A stretch of DNA of 33,867 nucleotides from Acidimicrobiia bacterium (GTDB lineage Bacteria; Actinomycetota; Acidimicrobiia; Spongiisociales; ZC4RG35). The DNA lies in assembly GCA_009377735.1 (NCBI GenBank), contig WHTL01000002.1, forward strand, positions 1 through 33,867, written 5' to 3'. Both the position numbers and the translations under genes were made by a program. Positions 23,094 through 30,596 of this stretch are shown in pieces (within the stretch, counting starts at the first letter, position 1; each line of letters opens with the position of its first letter). The notes beneath the pieces are model-generated. The model saw only the letters and a program-made list of their open reading frames with translations, searched no databases and was not told the origin of the DNA.

Positions 23094-24026
23094 TCACTCA
23101 CCATATCGGGCGAGTATCGCCGAACCCAGCCTGACAACTTCCTCCCTCACCTCATCTCCCTCGACGAGCTTCGCATTCTCTCCCAATCTGAGGAGCAGTC
23201 GTGCCGCCACGCCGGGCTCGGATGTGGCAAAGCGGATCCTGGTTTTCTTCTTGCTCTGTCGGATGATGTCGACCGGGTAGTAGTCGAGCACCCAAAGGGC
23301 ACCCCTCCCGAGATCGATTATGGCGTGGACCGCATCCTCGGTCGGCGTGTAATGAACCTCGGGTTTTGGTGGGCTTTCGGGCGCCTCGAACGTCTCTTCG
23401 TTGATCTCCAGCGAGTTGATCCGATCTACCCGAAAGATCCGCTCCCCCTGGGCCAGACGGCACCAGCCTCTCACATACCAGTTGCCCAGGGAGGTGAACA
23501 CCGACCACGGCTCCACCACCCGTTCCTTGCGTTGGCCGTCGGCAAGGCCCGTATAGACCATCGTCACCGTTTGGGCGTTGGATGCGGCTTCGCTCACGGG
23601 TCCAACAAAATCGGGCTGTGGAGCAACGTCAACATTGATCACCGACTCCGGATCCGGGAGGAGCACCCGTGACAGCTTCTCGATAGCGGAATCGAGATGG
23701 GGATTGCCCAGACCGGAGCCCGACACCGTCATGGCCGAGGCCAACATGGTGAGAGCCTCCGCCGCCGTAGGGCGGGGCGCATTGGCGAAATAGTCGGCCA
23801 TGTCGACAAACACCTCCTCGCCGTCGATATAGGCGTCCATCAGGTCACCAGGGCCATATCCGGGCAACCCACACACCATCACCGTGTTGAGGTCTCGGAG
23901 CAGGTCATCCTCAGCCTCGTAACCGAAGCGGGTACAAACCTCATCAACACTTGCCCCTTCGTTGACGATGAGCCACGGGATCAGGGAGAGAATCCGGGAG
24001 AGACGGGCAGCAGTGCGGTCGGTCAT
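23094..24026 (-). CDS. pafC: WYL-domain regulator PafC
   Basis: A 310-aa protein with an N-terminal helix-turn-helix region (RLSRILSLIPWLIVNEGASVDEVCTRFGY, in two parts) and a WYL domain around residues 140-230, where GNWYVRGWCRLAQGERIFRVDRI is the sensing core. With PafB it forms, in mycobacteria, a heterodimeric activator of the LexA-independent DNA-damage response; single-stranded DNA has been proposed as the signal. The ATG overlaps the pafB stop (24026-24023). Confidence 0.92.
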   Translation of the reverse strand: MTDRTAARLSRILSLIPWLIVNEGASVDEVCTRFGYEAEDDLLRDLNTVMVCGLPGYGPGDLMDAYIDGEEVFVDMADYFANAPRPTAAEALTMLASAMTVSGSGLGNPHLDSAIEKLSRVLLPDPESVINVDVAPQPDFVGPVSEAASNAQTVTMVYTGLADGQRKERVVEPWSVFTSLGNWYVRGWCRLAQGERIFRVDRINSLEINEETFEAPESPPKPEVHYTPTEDAVHAIIDLGRGALWVLDYYPVDIIRQSKKKTRIRFATSEPGVAARLLLRLGENAKLVEGDEVREEVVRLGSAILARYGE

Positions 24027-24946
24027 TCCGTTCCCACTCCCTTGAGCGCTCCCCTGACGCGTTCGATCACTTTGCTACGCAGCTCGGGCGGTTCCAATAC
24101 CTCCGCCTCGGCGCCGAAGCCCGTTATGAATCCGATGAAGGCGTCCTGATTCCCCACCCGCATGGTCGTCTCCAGGGGCTCACCCGGTGTGTGTGGCTCA
24201 TGGAGGATACGAGACGCCCACCATGCCACCTCGGGATCGAAGCGAACCACCGCCGTCTGTTCGGGATCGGAGCCACCCTCCCACGGATGCAGATCCAATT
24301 CGCGACCTGGGTCGAAGTCGACAGGTCGCTCGAATCCACCTGCCGGTCCCACTTTGACGTTCGTCATCCGATCTACCCGAAACACTCTGGTCTCACCTTT
24401 GGCATTGCCCAGCAGATACCAATGCCCTCTGCGTCGAGCGATGGTGTACGGATCGACACGGCGTTCACTCCCCCGGTAGTCGAAACGGAGGCGGCTCTGT
24501 TGGCGGATGGCCTCGAACAACTCAACGGCGTCTTCGATGTCGCCTCCAAGATCGGCACCCAGGGGCTCGCCTCCGCCTTCCCAGGCGATACCACCGAGTT
24601 TGAACAATGCCTCGGGGCCGGCGGGTTGACCACCAACACGAACCACGTTGACGGACAGGGCGAGGGCGGCACGCTCCTCGTCGGTGAGTTCCGGGTCATC
24701 GATGGCGTAGCTGTCCGGATCCAGCACGTAGGCGGGGTCCATCCCATAACTATCGGTGTGGATCTCAAGTCCGATTCCCAAGGAGCGCAGCTGGTCCTTG
24801 TCCCGCTCGAACATGCGATGAAACGCGTCATCGGAGGGGTTGTCATACCCTTTCACCTTGAATCTGATCTCCTCGGCTGTGGCTGGCCGTTCGGTGGTGA
24901 GGAGAAAGGCGAGCAGGTTGAGCAGACGCTCGATCACGTTCTTCAT
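24023..24946 (-). CDS. pafB: WYL-domain regulator PafB
   Basis: A 307-aa partner of PafC with an N-terminal winged helix (VIERLLNLLAFLLTTERPATAEEI in two parts) and a WYL domain containing RRGHWYLLGNAKGETRVFRVDR. ATG at 24946, 36 bp after pafA, with no visible Shine-Dalgarno sequence. The pafA-pafB-pafC order matches Rv2097c-Rv2095c. PafB and PafC are regulators rather than pupylation enzymes. Confidence 0.92.
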   Translation of the reverse strand: MKNVIERLLNLLAFLLTTERPATAEEIRFKVKGYDNPSDDAFHRMFERDKDQLRSLGIGLEIHTDSYGMDPAYVLDPDSYAIDDPELTDEERAALALSVNVVRVGGQPAGPEALFKLGGIAWEGGGEPLGADLGGDIEDAVELFEAIRQQSRLRFDYRGSERRVDPYTIARRRGHWYLLGNAKGETRVFRVDRMTNVKVGPAGGFERPVDFDPGRELDLHPWEGGSDPEQTAVVRFDPEVAWWASRILHEPHTPGEPLETTMRVGNQDAFIGFITGFGAEAEVLEPPELRSKVIERVRGALKGVGTE

Positions 24947-24982
24947 GTGAGCGAGATTAGGGGATCCGGTGTCAGGTCGTGC

Positions 24983-26341
24983 TCAGAGAGCGGCGATGAG
25001 CTTGTCGACCCGCTCGTCCTCGGCGGCAAAGGGATCCTTGCATAGCACGGTCCGCTGGGCCTGGTCGTTGAGTTTGAGATGGACCCAATCGACTGTGAAG
25101 TCCCTCTTCTTCTCCTTCGCTGCCTTGATGAAGGCACCGCGGAGTCGAGCCCTGGTCGTCTGCGGTGGGTTCTCCATGGCGTCCTTGACCATTTCGTCGC
25201 CGACGACCCGTTCTGCATGTCCGCGACGTTCCAGCAGATGGAACAGACCACGATCGGGATTCACGTCGTGGTAGGAAAGGTCGATCATGGCGAGTCTGGG
25301 ATCGGAGAGGGTGGTGTCGTGGCGGGCCTGGAAGCGATCGATGATGCGACGCTTCATCACCCAGTCCACCTCCCGGTCGAGGCTCATGGGGTCACGCTCC
25401 AATTGGGTTAGGAGGTGCTCCCACATGGATATTGCCTTGTCCAGTTCGGGTGGAAGACCCGGATTACGTGCGTGACGGATGGCGCGGTCGAGATACTCCC
25501 ACTGGATATCGAGAGCGGAGAGCTCCCGACCATTGGCGAGTCGGACGAGTCGTCGGCAGGTTGGATCCTGGGAGATCTCCCTCAGCGCACGGATGGGATT
25601 CTCCAGGGTGACGTCGCGAAACACCGCGTCCCGCTCGATCATGGTGAGAAGTACTGCGATGGTGCCCAACTTCACGAAGGTGGCGTATTCGCTCATGTTC
25701 GAGTCGCCCGCAATGACGTGCAGGCGGCGGTACTTCTCGGCATCGGCGTGGGGTTCGTCGCGAGTGTTGACGATGGGACGGCTCCGGGTGGTTGCCGAGG
25801 AGACCCCCTCCCAGATGTGCTCGGCGCGTTGGGACATCCCGAAGGTGGTACCCCTTGGCCCGGTGCTGAGACGACCGGCACCGAGGAAGATCTGGCGGGT
25901 GACCAGGAATGGCAGCAGTGTTTCCACGATGCGGTTGAAGTTCTTGTTCCTGCTGATCAGGTAGTTCTCATGACAGCCGTAGGAGTTCCCTGCTGAGTCC
26001 ACGTTGTTCTTGAAGAGGAAGACCTCACCCCGGATGCCCTCGTCATCGAGGCGTTGCTCGGCATTGAAGACCAGGTCGGCCAGAATGCGTTCCCCCGCCC
26101 TGTCATGGGCAACCAGATCGAAAAGACTATCGCACTCCGGGGTGGCGTACTCGGGATGACTCCCAACGTCGAGATAGAGACGTGCACCGTTCTCCAAGAA
26201 GACATTGGACGACCGACCCCAGGACACGACCCGTCGGAACAGATAGCGCGCCACCTCGTCAGGGCTGAGCCGCCGCTGCCCAGCGAGGGTGCAGGTGACC
26301 CCGTACTCAGTCTCGATCCCCATGACACGACGATCCATCAT
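24983..26341 (-). CDS. pafA: Pup-protein ligase PafA
   Basis: A 452-aa ligase of the glutamine-synthetase-like fold that joins the C-terminal glutamate of Pup to substrate lysines using ATP. The N-terminus MGIETEYGV, the segment NGARLYLDVGSHPEYATPEC (D58 aligns with the catalytic aspartate), KNNVDSAGNSYGCHENYL, and NTRDEPHADAEKYRRLHVI are diagnostic. The absence of the extra N-terminal loop separates it from Dop. Tandem ATG codons occur at 26341 and 26338. A spacer and a secreted-protein gene lie between it and the prcA end of the proteasome locus. Confidence 0.96.
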   Translation of the reverse strand: MMDRRVMGIETEYGVTCTLAGQRRLSPDEVARYLFRRVVSWGRSSNVFLENGARLYLDVGSHPEYATPECDSLFDLVAHDRAGERILADLVFNAEQRLDDEGIRGEVFLFKNNVDSAGNSYGCHENYLISRNKNFNRIVETLLPFLVTRQIFLGAGRLSTGPRGTTFGMSQRAEHIWEGVSSATTRSRPIVNTRDEPHADAEKYRRLHVIAGDSNMSEYATFVKLGTIAVLLTMIERDAVFRDVTLENPIRALREISQDPTCRRLVRLANGRELSALDIQWEYLDRAIRHARNPGLPPELDKAISMWEHLLTQLERDPMSLDREVDWVMKRRIIDRFQARHDTTLSDPRLAMIDLSYHDVNPDRGLFHLLERRGHAERVVGDEMVKDAMENPPQTTRARLRGAFIKAAKEKKRDFTVDWVHLKLNDQAQRTVLCKDPFAAEDERVDKLIAAL

Positions 26342-26390
26342 CTGTCAGCCTAGGCGGTTTCGACCCACTCACGTCGCGCCCCCTCGACGG

Positions 26391-26406
26391 ACCGGTCACC
26401 ACCGGT
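26391..26406. promoter_or_regulatory. paired ACCGGT palindromes upstream of pafA
   Basis: ACCGGT, CACC, ACCGGT: two palindromic hexamers 10 bp apart, one helical turn, about 50-65 bp upstream of the pafA start. This could be an operator for the pafABC-tat-helY transcript; the factor is unknown and chance cannot be excluded in GC-rich DNA. Confidence 0.3.
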
Positions 26407-26523
26407 ATCAATGCTGGAGGCGCTCATCTAAGGTTGACCTCCGGGATCCCAACCACTGGCGCTCACGAGACTACAGAATTCGACCCCGAGGCCGACATCC
26501 CGTCTGAGGAGAATACACGAGCA

Positions 26524-26555
26524 CCTCCCACGTCTCGTAACGAGTACGTGGGAGG
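26524..26555 (-). terminator. hairpin downstream of the secreted-protein gene
   Basis: CCTCCCACGT and ACGTGGGAGG form a perfect 10-bp stem around 12 bases that can pair further (CTC with GAG), 22 bp behind the stop at 26577 on the minus strand. No T-run. It separates the secreted-protein gene from pafA. Confidence 0.65.
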
Positions 26556-26576
26556 CGTCGTCGGGTTCGGTTGGCT

Positions 26577-27305
26577 CTACTCGGTGACCTCGGTAGTTAT
26601 CACCTCCGCCACTGGATGGGCCACCACGTTGATCGAGGAGACAGACTGGCTACCGGTTGCGCTCTCCCGATGGCAACTCAGGTTGACCTGTTCTCCTTCT
26701 CCCAGGGTTCCACCGATCACCCCGGCCATGCTCTCCTGCCCCACAGCGTCGTTGTCAACTTGTGCAACTGCCCGATGCGAGGATGAACCGACACTCAGAT
26801 CACAGACGATTCGTGCTCCGGCGCCGGGGCCGTGGGCGTTGGCATTCCAGCTCGCCGTGACCACGTAGTCGCCTGACGGGAGCCCGTCGAGGGTGGCGAT
26901 GGAGTCGGCCGTTGCGGAGTTGGTTCCGGTGATGTTGACCAGCTCGTCACGGACCGCTTGATATGCGGTACCGGCGATCCCGGCAGTGGCGGCGTGGTCG
27001 GCCTCGGCAGCGGTTTCGGCGGTGATGGCACTGGCGGCGTCGACTACCTGGTTCTCGGCCAAGCGACGCATGAATGAGGCCATCTGCTGTCGCAACACCG
27101 GGTCTCCGGGACAGTACCGATCGTTGTCGGGTGGGTTGCAGCCCAGGGTAACCTCGGCGTCGGCCAGCCAGGTAATGTCGTCGTGGTGGACATTCTCCTC
27201 GGGGACGTCGACGAACCTGTCGGTCGCAATCACTGCGAGCGGAACGGCCACCATTACGGCCAGGACGACGGCGAGTGTCGTCAGACGTTGTCTTCGTTTG
27301 GGCAT
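26577..27305 (-). CDS. secreted protein with SLH-like domain
   Basis: A 242-aa exported protein: basic N-terminus MPKRRQR, hydrophobic signal segment (about 8-27), then a domain of the S-layer-homology type (FVDVPEENVHHDDITWLADA, TLGCNPPDNDRYCPGDP, LRQQMASFMRRL) as widely seen in Acidimicrobiia surface proteins, an alanine-rich linker and a beta-rich C-terminal region with two cysteines that may pair. I chose the ATG at 27305 because GGAGGAGG then has normal spacing; an ATG at 27311 is nearer. It lies within the proteasome gene region but has no obvious link to it. Function unknown. Confidence 0.75.
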   Translation of the reverse strand: MPKRRQRLTTLAVVLAVMVAVPLAVIATDRFVDVPEENVHHDDITWLADAEVTLGCNPPDNDRYCPGDPVLRQQMASFMRRLAENQVVDAASAITAETAAEADHAATAGIAGTAYQAVRDELVNITGTNSATADSIATLDGLPSGDYVVTASWNANAHGPGAGARIVCDLSVGSSSHRAVAQVDNDAVGQESMAGVIGGTLGEGEQVNLSCHRESATGSQSVSSINVVAHPVAEVITTEVTE

Positions 27306-27427
27306 TGTCATGCCTCCTCCTTGTGTCTCCGAGGAAACCCCTGGTGGGCCATCCTCAGAGATAGGAGCACCCGACGTCCTCGGTGATACATGCCCGCCGT
27401 GAAGCCCGCCCTGCCCATAGTCTTCGC

Positions 27428-27453
27428 GGAGACGCGACCCCCTCCGCGTCTCC
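27428..27453 (-). terminator. hairpin downstream of prcA
   Basis: GGAGACGCG and CGCGTCTCC form a perfect 9-bp stem with an 8-base loop, followed on the plus strand by a second small stem (CCTCC, ccc, GGAGG, 27452-27464). It stands 63 bp behind the prcA stop codon and probably ends the arc-dop-pup-prcBA transcript. Confidence 0.6.
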
Positions 27454-27515
27454 TCCCCCGGAGGGGCGGGCCCGGTGGTTGCGCTAGGCCCTGCGCCCCC
27501 CTCGACCCGACGGTG

Positions 27516-28166
27516 TTACACCTCGATGCGGCGGAAGGCTCTGCGGCCGTTGTCTAGGGAGAGCACCGCGGCTTCCCAGCCCTCGGAGTCTCGGCCCTCT
27601 ATTTCTCGGAAGGATTCGGCTCCCAGGGTTGTCGCCTCCTCCAGGGTCAGATTCTCTCTCCATCCTTCTCGGAGTTGGGTGGTGAGGTCGTCGGCCTTTC
27701 CGCCTATCGCCACCAGATCGGTCTCGGCGTATACGGTGCCGTCGTAGCTGACCTTGAACAAGGCACGATCTCCTGGCGCCGGCCCTACCTCGGCAAGGAG
27801 GATCTCGACCTCGTACGGTTTGGGCTCGTGACTGAAAACCGCCCCAAGTGTCTGGGAAAAGGCGGCTGCCAGCCCGCGGGCGTTGACGTCATTGCGGCTG
27901 TACATGTAACCGGTGATGTCCGCCTGTCGGATTCCCGCCTTGCGCAGGGTTTCGAACTCATTGAATCGCCCGGCCCCGGCGAATGCGATGCGGTCATACA
28001 CCTCGGATATCTTTCGCAATGTGGTCGATGGGTTCTCGGCGAGGATGAGAATTCCCTCGTCGTAGGACAGAGCCACGATCGATCGCCCCCGGGCAATCCC
28101 CTTACGGGCATACTCGGCCTTGTCCCGAACTAGTTGTTCGGGAGGTACATAGAACGGAATCGTCAT
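27516..28166 (-). CDS. prcA: 20S proteasome alpha subunit
   Basis: A 216-aa alpha subunit forming the outer rings and gate of the 20S core. It begins MTIPFYVPPEQLVRDKAEYARKGIARGRS, given here in two parts (1-15 and 16-29), typical of bacterial alpha subunits, and lacks an N-terminal propeptide and catalytic Thr. The ATG overlaps the prcB stop (ATGA). It is the last gene of the arc operon and a little shorter than mycobacterial PrcA (about 248 aa), mainly at the C-terminus. Confidence 0.95.
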   Translation of the reverse strand: MTIPFYVPPEQLVRDKAEYARKGIARGRSIVALSYDEGILILAENPSTTLRKISEVYDRIAFAGAGRFNEFETLRKAGIRQADITGYMYSRNDVNARGLAAAFSQTLGAVFSHEPKPYEVEILLAEVGPAPGDRALFKVSYDGTVYAETDLVAIGGKADDLTTQLREGWRENLTLEEATTLGAESFREIEGRDSEGWEAAVLSLDNGRRAFRRIEV

Positions 28167-28939
28167 CGGATGGTCTCCAGGGCTTCGCTGGCGATGGGTT
28201 GGAGAACCGTGTCCTCGATCTCGGTAGTGCCGTCGGCGTCGATCTTGAGCACATTGGGGAAGATCTCACGTCGCAGATCCGGGCCGCCGGTTGCGGTGTC
28301 CTCCTGCGCCGCCGAAACGAGGGCACGCACAGCCAGACTCACGGCTTCATTCTCCGGTGGGATGGCGGTGTAGGAAGCCCGCAAATACGCCTTGGCAAGA
28401 CTCGCCCCAGAGCCGGTGGTGCCGTACTCTTGCTCTTCGTAGCGACCACCGACGACATCGAAGGTATAAAGTCGCCCGATATCGTCGAGATGGTCATAAC
28501 CGGCGAAGAGGGGGACCACCACCAGACCCTGCATGGCCATCGGGAGCTGGTTGCGCACCATCCTGGAGAGATAATTTGCCTTACCGTCGAGGGTCAGGGC
28601 GCGACCTTCGATCTTCTCGAAGTGCTCCAGCTCTGTCTGGAAAAGACGCACCATCTCCAAGGCCAGACCTGCAGTCCCAGCCACCGCCATCGCCGACCAC
28701 TCGTCGGTGGCGAACACCTTGCGAATATTCCGGTGGGCAACGAGTGAGCCCGCGGTGGCGCGCCGATCGCCGGCAATGACCACGCCGCTGTCGAACCGCA
28801 TCGCTAAAACGGTCGTGCCCTCGGGAACCGTTGGCACCTTCTCACCGGGTACCAACTCGGTGCCCGGGGTGATACCCATTTCGTGGAGGAGTTCGGTGAA
28901 GCCCCTCGTCCCCCCTTCCATGGGGAGGGGACCCCTCAT
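28163..28939 (-). CDS. prcB: 20S proteasome beta subunit
   Basis: A 258-aa catalytic subunit. The propeptide would be removed between G41 and T42 in VPEGTTVLAMRF, exposing the catalytic N-terminal threonine; GVVIAGDRRATAGS and RNIRKVF (with the conserved lysine) follow. ATG at 28939 overlaps the pup stop; a second ATG at 28921 (MEGGTRGF) would shorten the propeptide. Order pup-prcB-prcA is the standard actinobacterial one. Confidence 0.96.
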   Translation of the reverse strand: MRGPLPMEGGTRGFTELLHEMGITPGTELVPGEKVPTVPEGTTVLAMRFDSGVVIAGDRRATAGSLVAHRNIRKVFATDEWSAMAVAGTAGLALEMVRLFQTELEHFEKIEGRALTLDGKANYLSRMVRNQLPMAMQGLVVVPLFAGYDHLDDIGRLYTFDVVGGRYEEQEYGTTGSGASLAKAYLRASYTAIPPENEAVSLAVRALVSAAQEDTATGGPDLRREIFPNVLKIDADGTTEIEDTVLQPIASEALETIR

Positions 28940-29124
28940 TCCCCGCCCTTCTGGACATAGTTCTTGACGAACTCCTCGGCGTTCTCCTCGAGGACGTCGT
29001 CGATCTCGTCCATGAGGTCGTCGAGGTCGTCGGCGTCCGTCAGGTCCTCGGTAACCTCGTCTTTTGTCTGTTCCTCTTCTGGTTGCTCGCCACTACGGCG
29101 AGATGGTCTTTGTCGATCTGTCAT
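28936..29124 (-). CDS. pup: prokaryotic ubiquitin-like protein Pup, Gly-Gly-Glu end
   Basis: A 62-aa, mostly disordered protein with the conserved C-terminal half (DDLMDEIDDVLEENAEEF, then VKNYVQKGGE). The last codon before TGA is GAA, so Pup ends in glutamate and can be ligated by PafA without prior deamidation; mycobacterial Pup ends in GGQ and needs Dop for this. The GGE form is known from Corynebacterium glutamicum. The ATG overlaps the dop stop (29124-29121) and the stop overlaps prcB. Confidence 0.97.
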   Translation of the reverse strand: MTDRQRPSRRSGEQPEEEQTKDEVTEDLTDADDLDDLMDEIDDVLEENAEEFVKNYVQKGGE

Positions 29125-30596
29125 CCGCTGCCTCCGAGTGCTTCGAGTAACGCAGCCGCATCCTCGGCTTCGTCGAGAAGTCGCTCCGTTTTGTTTCTGT
29201 TACCACGTAGGGGGTCCATCATAGGAACCCGTTTGAGGTGCTTCTCACCGGTGTCGAAGACGAGGGCATCCCAGTTCGCTGCCGCCACCGCATCGGGGAA
29301 ACGACGCACGGTCTCCCCCCGGAAGTACGCCCGTGTCCGATCTGGTGGGGTCAGTGTTGCCTCCTCCACTTCTTCGTCGGTGAACAATCTTCTGATCCGG
29401 CCCCTGTCGACGAGTCGCCGGTGGAGGCTTCTCTCGGGGTCGACGTCGTGATACTGCAGGTCGACACTACGCAGCCGGGCACTCTGAGGGTCGAGCCCAT
29501 GGCGGTCGGTCATTGCTCGGAGCAGGGTTCTCTTGGCCACCCAGTCGAGGCGGTCTGCGGCGCGATCGGCATCGACCTCAAGATCAGTGAGTACTGCTCC
29601 CCACTCGTCGAGGACGGGACGCCACTCATCGGCGTCCTCGAGACCCTCGGCATACGATGAGAGCCATTCGTGATACTTCATCTGAATCTCGACGGAGGTG
29701 GCTGAGCCCTCGTCGAGCAGTTTCACGGGTTCAGTGAGGTCGGTGTCGTGGGAGATGCGCCAACACGCCTCGACAGGGTCGGCAAGGTCGAGTGGCCGGG
29801 GGATCGCCCCATCCTCCATTGCAGCCAGGAACAGGGCGGTGACGCCGAGCTTGAGGTATATCTGAACGTCGGAAAGGTTGGCGTCGCCAATGATCACGTG
29901 CAGGCGACGATATCGACTGGGTTCACCGTGGGGCTCGTCCCTGGTATTGACGATGGGCCGCTTAAGGGTTGTTTCCAAACCGACCTCCTCCTCGAAGAAG
30001 TCGGCACGTTGGGTTATCTGGTAGTCGACGTCGGGTCGGCCGTTCTCGCTTCCAACCTTTCCCGATCCAGTGAATATCTGCCGCGTTACGAAGAACGGCA
30101 CGCAATATCGGATGATGGTGCCGAATGGAGTCTGACGGTCTAGCAGGTAGTTCTCGTGGGATCCGTAGGAGTTTCCCTTACCGTCGCTGTTGTTCTTGTA
30201 GAGGGCGAGACGATGGCCGGTTCGCTCGGTGGCGGCAACCGCTGCCCGATGGGCGACCACTACCCCCGCTTGATCGTGGAGGGTCGCTTCCAAGGGGTCG
30301 TAGCACTCTGGTGTCGAATACTCGGGGTGGGCATGATCGACATAGAGACGGGCTCCGTTAACCAGGACTGCGTTGACCAGGGCCCGTTGCGGATCAGAAA
30401 CACCAAAACTCTCGTGGCCCTGACTGCGGGCATCTCGCTCTGGAGTCTCCTCGTCGTGTGACCACTGGACACGCACCCCGGGCACCGGCGAGGAGTTGAC
30501 CACGGCGGCAGACGCCAACGCCGGGTTGAAGTCGGGATCGGTCATCGCCGCGATCCCGAACTCGGTCTCGGTGCCGAGAACCTTGCGGATGGCCAT
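29121..30596 (-). CDS. dop: depupylase/deamidase Dop
   Basis: A 491-aa PafA homologue that removes Pup from substrates and, where needed, deamidates Pup. It shows GTETEFGI, an inserted N-terminal loop (about residues 40-75) absent from PafA, NGARLYVDHAHPEYSTPEC (D87 at the catalytic position), KNNSDGKGNSYGSHENYL and NTRDEPHGEPSRYRRLHVI. Because Pup already ends in Glu, depupylation is the role likely to matter here. The ATG overlaps the arc stop by one base (TGATG). Confidence 0.96.
   Translation of the reverse strand: MAIRKVLGTETEFGIAAMTDPDFNPALASAAVVNSSPVPGVRVQWSHDEETPERDARSQGHESFGVSDPQRALVNAVLVNGARLYVDHAHPEYSTPECYDPLEATLHDQAGVVVAHRAAVAATERTGHRLALYKNNSDGKGNSYGSHENYLLDRQTPFGTIIRYCVPFFVTRQIFTGSGKVGSENGRPDVDYQITQRADFFEEEVGLETTLKRPIVNTRDEPHGEPSRYRRLHVIIGDANLSDVQIYLKLGVTALFLAAMEDGAIPRPLDLADPVEACWRISHDTDLTEPVKLLDEGSATSVEIQMKYHEWLSSYAEGLEDADEWRPVLDEWGAVLTDLEVDADRAADRLDWVAKRTLLRAMTDRHGLDPQSARLRSVDLQYHDVDPERSLHRRLVDRGRIRRLFTDEEVEEATLTPPDRTRAYFRGETVRRFPDAVAAANWDALVFDTGEKHLKRVPMMDPLRGNRNKTERLLDEAEDAAALLEALGGSG

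Noticed and set aside
22616..23137. 173-aa minus-strand ORF over tatB
   Set aside because: Out of frame with tatB, which has the clear Tat motif; the alternative is serine/arginine-rich shadow sequence.
24191..25045. 284-aa plus-strand ORF over pafB
   Set aside because: Antisense to pafB and the end of pafA; no recognisable domain.
24947..26400. PafBC-type (RecA-NDp) promoter motif upstream of pafA or recN
   Set aside because: I looked for a TTGTC-G-TG element followed by a TA-rich box and found no convincing match by eye.
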